The translations under genes were made by a program, and so were the position numbers. Shown here piece by piece: positions 34,396 to 45,284 of a stretch of 64,000 nucleotides of DNA. Source of the DNA: Pseudogymnoascus destructans (lineage: Eukaryota > Ascomycota > Leotiomycetes > Thelebolales > Thelebolaceae). The stretch covers positions 186,001-250,000 of the forward strand of contig NW_020167549.1 in assembly GCF_001641265.1 (NCBI RefSeq), in the 5' to 3' direction. The notes below the pieces were generated by a model. The model saw only the letters and a program-made list of their open reading frames with translations, made no database searches and was not told the DNA's origin. Each line of letters starts with the position of its first letter. Position 1 is the stretch's first letter.

Positions 34396-35302
34396 TGTCA
34401 TACTGACATTCGTTGCACTCAGTTTGCTATCAAACTCAAGAGCAAACTTAGAAATCTCCTCCTCAAACCTACAAGTCACTATACATATTTTGGCTTGTCA
34501 CACCAACAACAAGAGCAATACTACTCAACGATTGCTACAACCCTCTATGATTCATTACATGTCATTGCTCTTTAGTTACTGGGCCGATATGACCACATAG
34601 CATATCTCTACAACCCTCTATGATTCATTACATGACATCACTCCTTAGTTACTGGGCTAATACTACACATGACATATCTCTATCAACTAGAGGCCTAGGA
34701 ACATGAATGATAGCTCCAAAAGCTTCTACAACTGTCTATGATTCATTACACGTCATCGCTCCTTAGTTACCCACAAGATTGGTTAAGTTATGACATAATC
34801 TGTCAATAGGGGTACTCTGACCTTGGACCTCCTTTCACTTCCTATAGGCTAGGAACCTAGGAGATGGTTCTCTGGGATTCTCTTACATCGACTACAGTTA
34901 CTAAGCCTGGTTAGTCATGGAAAGTCTTGGAAAATGAGAGAACTACACTCCTTTAGCATAAATAGGATTGCCCTTTCCTTAAGAAAGGGCAAGCAGACAA
35001 TACAGAAAATCGACTATCACATACTTCCACGTTTTCCAAGCTTCCAAGCATTGATCTTGTTACTCCTTGTTTCTGAAAAGTCAGTGAGGTGCTAACCTCT
35101 GACTTATCCCTGAGTTCTCAGACTCAACATTTGTTACAACTTGTCTAAACCACTCCACTATATCATACACCTGATTGCTGCATTGTGGAATAGTCTAAGC
35201 TATGACCCTTTGTCTCTTTTTCCTAAGACAGTGTGTTGTCTTAGTAAAATCATCCCTTCCTTGGGTGGCTAGATTCTCACATCTGGTGCACCCACCATTA
35301 CA
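34396..35302 (+). repeat. Copia LTR without target-site duplication
   Basis: It starts TGTCATACTGACATT and ends CACCATTACA, about 907 bp, with more substitutions than the youngest copies. The left flank (CCGCC) is gypsy RNase H and the right flank (CCCAA) is hAT sequence. The missing duplication plus unrelated flanks suggests recombination between two LTR copies. Confidence 0.85.
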
Positions 35303-35470
35303 CCCAATTAATATATACTATACTTGAAGAGTATGGTATACTATCAAAAATTGGTTATTTCATGATGGACAATGCATCAAATAATGATACTATGATGCTA
35401 AGCCTTTCAAATCATTAGTACTACTAAACAAATGATAGTTCTGACTTTTATTATATAGTATTATCACTTC
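35303..35470 (+). mobile_element. hAT transposase scrap
   Basis: The plus strand encodes LEEYGILSKIGYFMMDNASN followed by NDTMM, a well-conserved block of fungal hAT transposases around the second catalytic Asp. It ends in a stop at about 35420. Only this short piece remains between a copia LTR and a gypsy LTR. Confidence 0.7.
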
Positions 35471-35794
35471 TGTAAGGATGCCTTCACTCACTCTATGGAG
35501 CAGACTCTGAGTAGCTGCGGGTCACATGGGATCATTTGGGCGGGCTAACTGAGTCGGATGGGTTTCGGGTACTTTAGGGAAATGACTCATGAGGTTCCCC
35601 CTGGTCACGTGTGATCATTTGAGCGGGCTAACTGAGTCGGATGGGTTTCGGGTACTTAAGGGAATTGACTCATGGGGTTCCCCCTTCATCTTTTTTGTAT
35701 CCTTCATAGTAGACCTATAGGATAGCATCCGTTTAGCCTCCGACTCGCACTCTCATATGCTATTACTGTGAGCTGGGTGCCCTGTGTCCTTACA
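35471..35794 (+). repeat. 5' LTR of chromovirus A
   Basis: 324 bp, TGTAAGGATGCC to GTGTCCTTACA. It contains a tandem duplication of about 80 bp around GGGCTAACTGAGTCGGATGG (near 35547 and 35624) that the 3' LTR lacks. A similar but deleted LTR lies at 4630-4810. Confidence 0.85.
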
Positions 35795-36148
35795 TTATAC
35801 AAAAAAGATCACGCCTGCTGGGGACGGCCGTACTTCAATAATATCCCACACCGGAACAACTCAGGAGAACTACCATTACGACATCGACCGCGACTCAGTG
35901 ACGTTTCGGAGGAGAGACCTGATGACCTCAAATAGCCGTGATTCCAGAGATCTCACGGACAGCCAGTGGATCAGGGTTTGATTCTTCGGAACAAGCTGGT
36001 AAAGTCGCCGACGCGTTGGCGCCAAATAGGATACGAGAACCTTAAGAACCCCCTCCTAGCAAAGAGGAAATTGTGGACAAGAGCATTGATAGCTACGAGC
36101 TACCAGAAGTCAAGCTCTTTCGTATCGGTACCGATAACCCAAGGAAAT

Positions 36149-37307
36149 ATGTCGAAAAAGCTGACATCAAACATACCCCAAGACAACGATGGTCAACTGC
36201 CCAGAATGACTACCAGACAAACCACTGCTGCAGCTACGACCGCCGTGCCATCCGAAGACATCCCGAGTCAAATGGCCCACCTCGAAGCACAGATACAGGA
36301 GGTCAAGGATCTACTAGTTACCCTGACAGCAGCCCAGACCAGAATCCTGTCCACACCACCAGTGGACACCCCCATACCCACAGTTGAAGCTTTTCTCCAT
36401 CAATCCCAAGCACATCACAAATGCACACCGAGGACCCACCGACTCGCTATAACATATCTACCATCTTGGAGAGTATCACTCCGCTCAGCGATGGGATACA
36501 ACATACCTTCCTACAATGGAGCACTTCGATCCGGACCGACTCGTAGTCAATGAGGACCACTACCTTACCGACGTCTCGAGAAGAGCGTTGATATGGGGAA
36601 CTACGACCGGCCTGGCGAAGACCTACCTAGAGCCCCAATACCTGTCCGCTACGCATGGGTTCCGCAGTGCTGAGGAGATCATGGATCTACTAGGTTCATA
36701 CTACCTCACAGGCAATGAGATGGAACAGGCCAGAAACCTCTTTGACGACCTGCAAATGGGAGAGAAGGGGCATCCCTGAGTTCAAGGCTCGTTTCCAAAG
36801 TGCAGCTATCACAGGACAAGTCACCGAGTCGGAATGGTTTCGGTACATGTGGAACAAGTTGACTCCCCAATTCCGCAGCCGCATCGCGATCATCAAAAAC
36901 CAATGGAATGGAGACTACCAGACCATGGTACGAGAACTTACAGCCTTCAATCAGGAATTTTGCCGGAACAACGAATTGAATCCGCTACCCGCTCTTGCAA
37001 GGACGTCCACACATACCACGGATACGGCAAAGGCGTCGGCGTCGAAGCCGACTGAGCCACATCCGCTCTGTTCACCCGAACTGCGTTCCTCCCCAAGCCA
37101 GCCATACCGGAACGTGTGAGAACCACAGTCCCTGGGTCCTCAGGGAACTGTTTCAAGTGTGGCAAGCCCGGCCATTTCCAGAACAAATGCCCCCTTAATG
37201 CTACTATCAAGGAAATGGACCATAACGACCCCGAGGCAGAAGAACAATGGGAAGAAGCCGTGGAACTTCAATCGGATGTGTCCCTTGAGGAAAATGATGA
37301 GGCCTAG
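36149..37307 (+). pseudogene. Chromovirus A gag with zinc knuckle, frameshifted
   Basis: The N-terminal part begins MSKKLTSNIPQDNDGQ and has a short coiled-coil-like segment (MAHLEAQIQEVKDLLVTLTA). After a frameshift near 36430 the capsid part follows (MEHFDPDRLVVNEDHYL, WGTTTGLAKTYLEPQYL). Another frameshift near 36775 leads to FKARFQSAAITGQV and NNELNPLPALART. After a stop at 37117-37119 comes the zinc knuckle CFKCGKPGHFQNKC (37142-37190). Confidence 0.8.
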
Positions 37308-37408
37308 GAGAAGGCTCCTTCCTAGGTCTACGCAAATGTGACCTGCGAGTACTAGACTTACGAGAACTCCTGGTAGGCATCCAGTTCTTAGTCAATACGA
37401 CCCTGAGT

Positions 37409-38612
37409 ATGAATGGACTCGGGGTGCAAACAAAGTCCCTATCAGACACAGGAGCAAATGGCTACCTCGTCATTAACAAGCCTTTCGCAATACGACTGTC
37501 GAAAGTGCTTCAGAGCCCCATACGGAAACTACCCTACTCTGTACCCATACGTGGATTTCAGCGCAAAATCCAAGGCCACGTATCAGAGTATATTTGGTTA
37601 CACTTAACAGTCGAAGGACGCCGGATATATAACTGCCCTTTTGTAGGACCTCGGAGCACAAGATATGATAATTGAGAAGAAGCTTTTCAGCCGCTTCCGA
37701 ATACTACTCGACTCTGCAAAGAGCCGGTTAGTATGGCCAAAGGAGTACCCACCGACTCCTAGCTGGAGCAAGGAGATCACCTTGCCCTACCACTCACCTG
37801 AAATGTCCATTAGACATCCTGCATACCAGTCGGATGTGAATCGCCGGGATTCCGCAATCCACCGCGAAGACAGACGCCGCACAGGCAGACGTTCGATGGA
37901 AATGAAAGTGATAATTTCCGACTACGAAGAGATCACTGATACGCCATCGAACCCACTATGAAACCAGGAGGTTTCTCCCCCACTGCAGAAAACCCTAGTA
38001 CATAGGTTTACGCCCATGCATATCTGCGAAATCAGTGCAAATGCTTTCCACCACGAGATGATGCGAAGCGACTCCGAGTTTTTTCAGACTAGCATCTACG
38101 AAATCGATCAGATCATTCATGAAAAGGAATTGGACGAGGATGCAGAAACACTTCACCTCATCCAACGGAAACTCCCGCATATGCACCGAAGCTATGCCGA
38201 TGTCTTTTCGAAGTCGGAATCAGATCGGATCCCTCCACACCACATATATGACCATAAGATACAGCTCAAAGCCCCTTTACCAAACGCCTTCTCCCCGCTA
38301 TACCGACAAGGCACTGAAGAGCTTAAGGCTACCAAGCAATACCTGCTGGAAAACCTGGAAAACCTGGAAAAGGGATTCATCGTCAACAGCAACAGCCCCT
38401 TCGCGTCCCCTATCCTATTCGTAAAGAAAGCGGATGGCAAATTAAGATTTTGCATCGATTACCGGAAGTTAAATGGTCTCACCCGGAATGATCCCTACCC
38501 CATCCCGCGTATCGACGAACTACTAGGACGGGTGTCGAAAGCCAAAATCTTCACGAAGCTAGATATTAGACAAGCCTTCCATCGTATACGAATGCACCCC
38601 GACTCAGAAGAG
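37409..38612 (+). pseudogene. Chromovirus A protease and truncated reverse transcriptase
   Basis: The protease region has SLSDTGANGYLVIN (active-site DTGA, 37435-37475). After stops, a frame from 38016 carries the pol linker and the reverse-transcriptase start: FASPILFVKKADGKLRFCID, YRKLNGLTRNDPYPIPRIDE and IFTKLDIRQAFHRIRMHPDS. The frame is then joined directly to the chromodomain at about 38612, so the YxDD catalytic centre, RNase H and integrase are missing. Confidence 0.85.
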
Positions 38613-38933
38613 TACAGCGAAGTGATAGATGGCGTAGAGGAATGGGAAGTGGAAAAGATCCTCGCTGTAAGGCTCCGCTGGAAGCAACTACAATACCGGG
38701 TTAGTTGGGTCGGATACAATCCGGACCCGGAGTGGTACCCAGCGTCGAACTTCATGAACTCCCCCCATAAACTCAGAGAGTTTCACAAGGAATACCCTAA
38801 TTTACCAGGTCCACCTCAAGAACTACTCGGATGGGTTACGGCATGGGAGGCGGTTGAGGAACAAAACTACGATCACAGGAGGGACAACAAAGCAGGAAAA
38901 ACAGAGTCGTTGCTACCTACAACCCTAAACTAA
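38613..38933 (+). pseudogene. Chromodomain end of chromovirus A, fused in frame to the RT start
   Basis: EEWEVEKILAVRLRWKQLQY, RVSWVGYNPDPEWYPASNF and LREFHKEYP match a chromodomain as found at the integrase C-terminus of chromoviruses, where it directs insertion to marked chromatin (family knowledge). It is in frame with the RT fragment upstream, producing an internally deleted pol of 305 codons from 38016. Confidence 0.85.
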
Positions 38934-39106
38934 CTACCCTCTGAGCCAGGGCGCACTCACCACCGTAACCCTTGAGGGAGCCACCCTTCCCAAACGTCTC
39001 ACTGGCATCGCAACAAGCGGCTACCACCGAGAGAGACGAAGGATCGAAGCGACCCCACGCGAAGAGTCAGGCCCGAGTCCCCTCCGACACAGGGCTTCCC
39101 TCCACC
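38934..39106. other. Short stretch between the chromodomain and the antisense gene
   Basis: No feature recognised. It is GC-richer than the gag/pol region, which suggests it belongs with the antisense gene that follows. Confidence 0.4.
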
Positions 39107-40700
39107 CTACTCCCCATTCTTCCCCTCCCCATAACCCGCACAAATGGTGCCCTCCTCCTCACCCCTCTTCCTCCTTCCCCCAGTGCGGTCCGGGACCGTC
39201 GCGGCAACAGCGACAGCAGGAAGTCTGCCCAGGGCAGCCACCACTTCCCCCAAAAGAGCCGGCATGCTCCCCTGCTCCGTCCGAAGACGGCGCAGCAATG
39301 ACCGGATTTGCTGAACTGTGTCAGCACCGAAACAACACAGGACAGGGGTATACTCACGCCCATACCCGCCTCAATGGCAGCGCGCGTGGTGCGGAGCTCC
39401 TTGTAGGAGTCGCGCTCCGCGACGGAACAGAACTTGGGAATACTTTGGGCAGCCACAAGGGCCACCCGATTTGCCTCCGAGGCAGCGGACGCGACGTCTG
39501 CAGCGACGAGAGGGATGGTTGTTTCCGCGACGATGAGGGCGCGGTATTCCTCATCGAGGAACCAGGCAGCTATTCACCCAAATGGTTAGCAACAGCCAAC
39601 CAACGAACAGAACGCCACAAGGAAACTCGCCGGGACACAGGTGCAGTACTCGCACTTTGAGCTCGAGGGAGACGAGACGCAATCGTGCGCCGGGACGCCC
39701 CGAGCTTTGGCCCGAAGGCAGCGCAGACACAGGACCCGGAAAGCGACTGAGGGGGCTCCGGCAGGCGTGGGGATCGGCATCATCAATTGTTCGGGATCTA
39801 TGCTCCCGTCAGCCAAGCCCACGTTATCACTTGCGCACCGAGCGCGTTCCCGTCACCTATGTAATGGTGGGTGCACCAGATGTGAGAATCTAGCCACCCA
39901 AGGAAGGGATGAATTTACTAAGACAACACACTATCTTAGGAAACAGAGCCAAAGGGTTGTAGCTTAGACTATTCCACAACGCAGCAATCAGGTGTGTGAT
40001 GTAGTGAAGTGGTTCAGACAAGTTGCAACAAATGTTGAGTCTGGGAACTCAGGGGTAAGTCAGAGGTTAACACCTCACTGACTTTTCAGAAACAAGGAGT
40101 AACAAGATGAATGCTTGGAAGCTTGGAAAAGACGTGGAAGTATGTGATAGTCGATTTACTGTATTGTCTGCTTGCCCTTTCTTAAGGAAAGGGCAATCCT
40201 ATTTATGCTAAAGGAGTGTAGTTCTCTCATTTTCCAAGACTTTCCATGACTTACCAGGCTTGGTAACTGTAGTCGACGTAAGAGAATCCCATAGAACCAT
40301 CTCTTACGTTCGTAGCTTATAGGAAGTAAAAGGAGGTCCAAGGTCAGAGTACCCCTATAGACAAATTATGTCATAGACAAATTATGTCATAACTTAACCA
40401 ATCTTGTGGGTAACTAAAGAGCGATGATGTGTAATGAATCATAGATGGTTGTAGCAATCATTGAGTAGTATTGCTCTTGTTGTTGGTGTGATAAGCCAAA
40501 ATATGTATAGTGACTTGTAGGTTTGAGGAGGAAATTTCCAAGTTTGCTCTTGAGTTTGATAGCAAACTCAGTGCAACGAATGTCAGTATGACAACCTACT
40601 CATTCGGGTGGATTGTTGTATTCTAAAAACAATCAGTTAGTATACAGCTATAGGAATGGAGGGGGCCACTTACCAGTCTCGACGTGGATACTGTTGGCGT
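39107..40700 (-). pseudogene. Cys-rich intron-containing gene, antisense inside chromovirus A, 5' part decayed and LTR-interrupted
   Basis: Minus-strand exons as I read them: about 39631-39797 (LCLRCLRAKARGVPAHDC and KCEYCTC), 39358-39569 (AWFLDEEYRALIVAETTIP, KFCSVAERDSYKELRTTRAA) and 39107-39310 (QIRSLLRRLRTEQGSMPALL to a TAG). The introns have GTGAGT and GTTTCC or GCGAGT donors, CTAAC or CTGAC branch sites and AG acceptors. An earlier exon lies near 40595-40700 with a GTAAGT donor and TACTAAC branch site, separated from the rest by a solo LTR. No start ATG is found, and the first exons do not join in frame. The CxxC...C...KCxxC pattern resembles short Cys-rich proteins found with transposons in other fungi. 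Function unknown. Confidence 0.6.
39860..40593 (-). repeat. Solo copia LTR, internally deleted, with target-site duplication ACCTA
   Basis: Reads TGTAATGGTGGGTGCACC to GTCAGTATGACA, the reverse of the copia LTR, shortened to 734 bp. ACCTA occurs on both sides (39855-39859, 40594-40598). It was inserted in the antisense Cys-rich gene. Confidence 0.93.
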
Positions 40701-40740
40701 TGTTGTTGTAAAGGAAAAACAGGAAGAGGTGGGCAAAGCG

Positions 40741-41131
40741 GAGTACTCAAATGTTGGGCTTACAACAATAAATTTTGAATCGTGCTAGCGCGATCACTTC
40801 CCCTTTTACATTTACGAAGGTTCGACTCAAACGCTTAGCGGATACTTCCCAGTGCCCATTCGGACCACCAAGATGGAAAGTGAGATTGAACAAAGCCAAC
40901 TCCAGTGTCGCATTCCACGAGGTGGTGTTACGGTACCCTTCAAGAAAAGCCGCCTCTGCACACAAAGCACTTTCCCAACACATTGTACAAACGGGGGAGT
41001 TCCCGATGCACGTACCGCTGGAATTTTCACCACCAAGGAACGCCCAGCTTACGGATACCATTCAGAGAGGTTACGGAAGGGACCCTGATGGCATGCTTTG
41101 CAGACAAAGCACTCTCTTAGGAGGGGGGTAG
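40741..41131 (+). mobile_element. Pol-end-like open stretch and polypurine tract before the 3' LTR
   Basis: A plus-strand frame 40775-41131 (MNRASAITSPFTFTKVRLKR, HEVVLRYPSRKAASAH) runs into GGAGGGGGGTAG directly before the LTR start, the normal place of the polypurine tract. I cannot identify a domain in the frame. Confidence 0.5.
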
Positions 41132-42330
41132 TGTAAGATTGCCTTCTCGTCTCTCATTCTAGGGAGTAGACTCTGGGTAGCTGTGGGGTCACCTGTGTGT
41201 CATACTGACATTCGTTGCACTCAGTTTGCTATCAAACTCAAGAGCAAACTTAGAAATCTCCTCCTCAAACCTACAAGTCACCATACATATCTTGGCTTAT
41301 CACACCAACAACAGAAGCAATACTACTCAACGATTGCTGCAAACTCTTCTACTACATCTGTTTATGCTACATACATTACGGCATATCATTTGGACACTCA
41401 TTGAACAAGTTATTAAGAAAATCTCCTCCTTAAGGGGGTGGGCCAATACTACCACATGGCATATCTCTACCAACTAGAGGCCTAGGAACATGAACGATAG
41501 CTCTAGAAGCTTCTACAACCCTCTATGATTCATTACACGTCATCGCTCCTTAGTTACCGACAAGATTGGTTAAGTTATGACATAATTTGTCTATAGGTAC
41601 TCTGACCTTGGACCTCCTTTTCACTTCCTATAGGCTAGGAACCCAAGAGATGGTTCTATGGGATTCTCTTACGTTCACTACATGATTAGCAAGCTAGTTG
41701 TGGGTCGCACTTGATTTCTAATACATTTACCAAGCCTGGTTAGTCATGGAAAGTCATGGAAAATGAGAGAACTACACTCCTTTGGCATAAATAGGATTGC
41801 CCTTTCCTTAAGAAAGGGCAAGCAGACAATACAGTAAATCGACTATCACATACTTCCACGTCTTTTCCACGCTTCCAAGCATTCATCTTGTTACTCCTTG
41901 TTTCTGAAAAGTCAGTGAGGTGTTAACCTCTGACTTACCCCTGAGTTCCCAGACTCAACATTTGTTGCAACTTGTCTGAACCACTTCACTACATCACACA
42001 CCTGATTGCTGCGTTGTGGAATAGTCTAAGCTACAACCCTTTGGCTCTGTTTCCTAAGACAGTGTGTTGTCTTAGTAAAATCATCCCTTCCTTGGGTGGC
42101 TAGATTCTCACATCTGGTGCACCCACCATTACACTGTGATCATTTGGGTGGGCTAACCGAGTCGGAACCTAGTCGGATGGGTTTCGGGTACTTGAGACAA
42201 TCGACTCACGGGGTTCCCCCATCATCTTTTTTGTATCCTTCGTAGTAGACCTATAGGATAGCATCCGTTTAGCCTCCGACTCGCACTCTCATATGCTATT
42301 ACTGTGAGCTGGGTGCCCTGTGTCCTTACA
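41132..42330 (+). repeat. 3' LTR of chromovirus A, split by a copia solo LTR
   Basis: Starts TGTAAGATTGCC at 41132, is interrupted at 41197, resumes at 42134 or just after, and ends CCTTACA at 42330. Without the insertion it is about 258 bp and lacks the tandem duplication of the 5' LTR. Confidence 0.85.
41198..42133 (+). repeat. Solo copia LTR with target-site duplication CTGTG
   Basis: 936 bp, TGTCATACTGACATT to CACCATTACA, flanked by CTGTG at 41193-41197 and 42134-42138. Nearly identical to 11776-12711, so young. It is inside the chromovirus 3' LTR and therefore inserted later than that element. Confidence 0.95.
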
Positions 42331-44067
42331 GCTCAGGCATGGCGGTTCAAGAATGTACTCGATGACGATACTTGTCCTACAGACTCGTTATTTGCAGACT
42401 GCGTCAGTCGTTTAGAAGTGAAACGCACACGCCAATCCACGGTTCTGGAGCCTTCGCCTTCTATCACCCAGGAGTCTGTACCTTCGCCTTCTCTCGCCCA
42501 GGACCAGATGATCGTCACAATAGTCTTATGTCAGGCGTACCACTACATGATTGCAGGTGGTTTATTATATGGATATGTTGCATCAGGAGATTGTATGGTT
42601 TTCTTGGCTATCCAGGGAACGCCCGGGGTTTTGTATTTCCATTTTGTACCAAGTTCCATGGACATTGAAGGGCAACAGCCTACAGCCGTCATTACAAGAT
42701 CCACACCTGCTACATAATTAACGACATTAGTGCTTCTCGCACTAGAAGCAGAAACCCAACCTCTGCAATGGGCCAAAAAGCCCTTAGAGACCTCCGTGTT
42801 ACGGCTAACCCCACCACTAGTGCTAAGGAAGGGATTGGCTACGGAACTGCATGCGAGAAATCATAGTCATTGGTCCAGAAGGGGACCAAGGGGTTAAGTA
42901 TCACGTGATGGACCACGCAGGACCATGATGGACCACGATGGTCCTTCATGGCATTTGGCACGACGCCACTATATAAGTAGATAGTTAGTTCTTAGATAGG
43001 AGCTTCGTGCTCAACTCAATACAGTATTTGTTATATACTAGTAATGTGTTTTACGAAAGCCTTTGTGTCTGATCCCCTGCCTCCTCTGTTAAGTAAACCA
43101 ACGCAACAAAACCTCTGTGAGTCTTATACGTTTAAGACCCAGCGTTACACTCCGACGATGGCCATCTGCCAGGAATATTATCGATTCTCAGAGCCAAGGT
43201 ATTGGAGGTCCCTCGCTCCCTCCTCCTCCTCCACCACCCAATGATGACGACGAGCAAGAAGGCGGCCCGAGACCGTGTAAGATTGCTAAGCGGACCAGAG
43301 AAGGGTCGCCGCCCAAGGGCAACGGGCCGCACTCCGCATCCAAGGATGGCGGGTCACAGGCTAGCAGCCAACAACAAAGCACTTGCACCTCCCTGTGTGC
43401 TCTACCCTATTGTACCCAGGCCTGTCTGCTCAGGCTCAGCCGCAATGGCACTCTCGACCCAAATTGCCCCAACACACCTCTCCATGTTCGACGAGGGTGT
43501 GGATTGTACCACCCCATCTCTAATATTCAACTATGCTCTCTCTTCCGGTCCCAGATCGCTGAGAATCTCGATTGCGGCTGTGAATGTCTGGACAAGTATG
43601 GTATGTTCAGCCGCACGGGTGTTTTATTCAAGATCACCATACCGGAGTATGGGTACACCTTGGTTGCGAAGGGAGTTCAGGCTGTGTATGCAGACGCTCT
43701 CGTGAGAGAAGCCTGTATCTATTCCCATTGCAAGAATCTACAGGTCGTCTATATACCTGTTCACCTTGGTAATATCGACCTTGTCATCTCCTACCCGCTT
43801 CAGTCCCTGGCATATATTAAGCATATGATGCTGATGCCATGGGCAGGCATGACCCTCGAAGCCTATATACCAGATGGCATAGATATAGGTAATGAGATTG
43901 ATAGGACAGTTGGAAAGCTGAATTCTGCCAGTATTTGTAACGGCGACGTGCGAGATACAAATCTTGTCTGGAACGAGGAAGTTAAGGGGGTAATGGCCAT
44001 CGATTTTGACCTGGCATATATATATACCACTGTCAAGAGATTGTACGAGTCGGCTTCAGATGAATAG
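42331..44067 (+). pseudogene. Protein-kinase-like gene (fungal, Cys-containing), broken by an LTR and a stop
   Basis: The N-terminal part (42480-42714) reads LCQAYHYMIAGGLLYGYVAS and FHFVPSSMDIEG, then a TAA at 42715-42717, then ALEAETQPLQWAKKALRDL up to the LTR at 42797. The frame resumes at 43150 with RWPSARNIIDSQSQGIGG, a Pro run, a Cys segment (CTQACLLRLSRNGTLDPNCP) and a kinase-like core: YTLVAKGVQAVYADALVREA, CNGDVRDTNLVWNE (catalytic-loop Asp and Asn) and VMAIDFDLAYIY (DFG position, DFD). This architecture matches large kinase-like families in Pezizomycotina, whose function is not established. The gypsy 3' LTR abuts its 5' side, so the true start is lost. Confidence 0.72.
42797..43149 (-). 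repeat. Solo LTR family 2 variant, reversed, with target-site duplication CTCCG
   Basis: Starts TGTTACGGCTAACC and ends CAGCGTTACA. CTCCG occurs at 42792-42796 and 43150-43154. Removing it restores the reading frame of the kinase-like gene. Its ends match the other family 2 LTRs, but the central block (repeats of GGACCA/TGGTCC) is different. Confidence 0.92.
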
Positions 44068-44224
44068 AGAGAGGGGAGAGTACGGAAAGTTCAGCTTTAC
44101 TTGTAATATTACCCACCTCATCATTCATCTTCTAGTTTTCAGACTTTTGTTTTATTCAAGTGTCGTGGAACGGAGCTGTCGAATCGTCCATTTTGTACAA
44201 GCTGTAAACCAGTGTATTAGATAG

Positions 44225-45080
44225 TATTGGCGATACGGGTCGTATACGGTAATACTGAGTCAGTGCGTATTCCAAAATCTCAATTCTGGCCGTATACGGG
44301 CCGTATTACGGGCCGTATACAGCTAAGCTAGTATTGAGGCTTAAAATTCGAAACAAGGGGTTCGAATAACTTCAATTGATAGATTGTTATATACTATATA
44401 TTACTACAATGACTTCACAACCTTCGGATATACTGTCACAGCATGACAGTGAGCTATTTGTCAGTGAACGATTCGAAATCCCGACTTCGCCTGTACTTAA
44501 ACGTACGCTATCCTCTCCCTCTGTTTCTGTAACAACAACTGCAAGCAGACGATTTTCGAAAGTCTGGGACCATACACCTGTTAGCCGCTGCGATATCATT
44601 CGGAACTACCAGGTCAGGCTAATATGGTGTTGTAGATACTGTCTAAAAGAGTCTTGAGTCTGGCGGAACAAAGATTATTACAAGGCACTTAAAATTACAC
44701 GATATCGATATATCCTCTACTCAGGGATCTCGAACTACTTCAATTCAAAGCAATATCGCTGAAGCTTTCGACAAAGCTAAAGAGATAAATCATAAATGCC
44801 GCTGTCTTTCTACTGTTGCAACTGAAGCCTTAGACCCTGCTGTTGTTGAGCAGCTATATGTACGTTGGATTACAACTTGTGGAGTCCCTTTCCATATGGC
44901 AACAATATTGGAATTTAGGGCATTACTCCATTACCTTAATCGAGAGATCGATAACTGGCTACCTAACTCTATTCCAACAATACAGACCTGGACGTTGCGT
45001 ACATACAAGGCTCAAAAGCAACAAGCAATTGCGGAAAGACTAGTCATTATGCGCCAACTTGTCCTAAAGGTGTAAATGTC
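44225..45080 (+). mobile_element. hAT transposon 5' part: subterminal repeats, BED finger and transposase start
   Basis: 44230-44330 carries repeated CCGTATAC/GTATACGG words, as in hAT subterminal regions. ATG 44409 opens MTSQPSDILSQHDSELFVSE; a BED-type finger follows (SKVWDHTPVSRCDII, WCCRYC). The frame shifts near 44655 and continues as HLKLHDIDIS, LDPAVVEQLYVRWITTCGVP and TIQTWTLRTYKAQKQQ, ending at a stop near 45075. The catalytic domain is absent. 44068-44224 before it shows nothing recognisable. Confidence 0.75.
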
Positions 45081-45284
45081 TAGTTTGTCAGATTCTAAGT
45101 AGTTTAATAAATATTATGTGTTGTGGTGGTTTAATTGTATTTTGAAGTAGTACTCGGTGTTCCACCCACTCGCTTCACTCGTAGGTGGCGACAGCAGGTT
45201 GTGCGTGCGACAGCAAGATATGCGTACACCGCTATTTTGATATATAGAGAAAATAATAGTATTCTTCATAACGTAGTATCTATA

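Larger units (their letters stand above)
35471..42330 (+). mobile_element. Chromovirus (Ty3/gypsy) element A, deleted and invaded
   Basis: 5' LTR 35471-35794, gag, protease, partial reverse transcriptase and chromodomain to 38933, then a minus-strand intron-containing gene (39107 to about 40700), then a pol-end-like stretch and a purine tract before the 3' LTR (41132-42330). Each LTR starts TGTAAG and ends CCTTACA. The outer flanks (ACTTC and GCTCA) do not form a target-site duplication, so either flank may have been rearranged. Confidence 0.75.
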
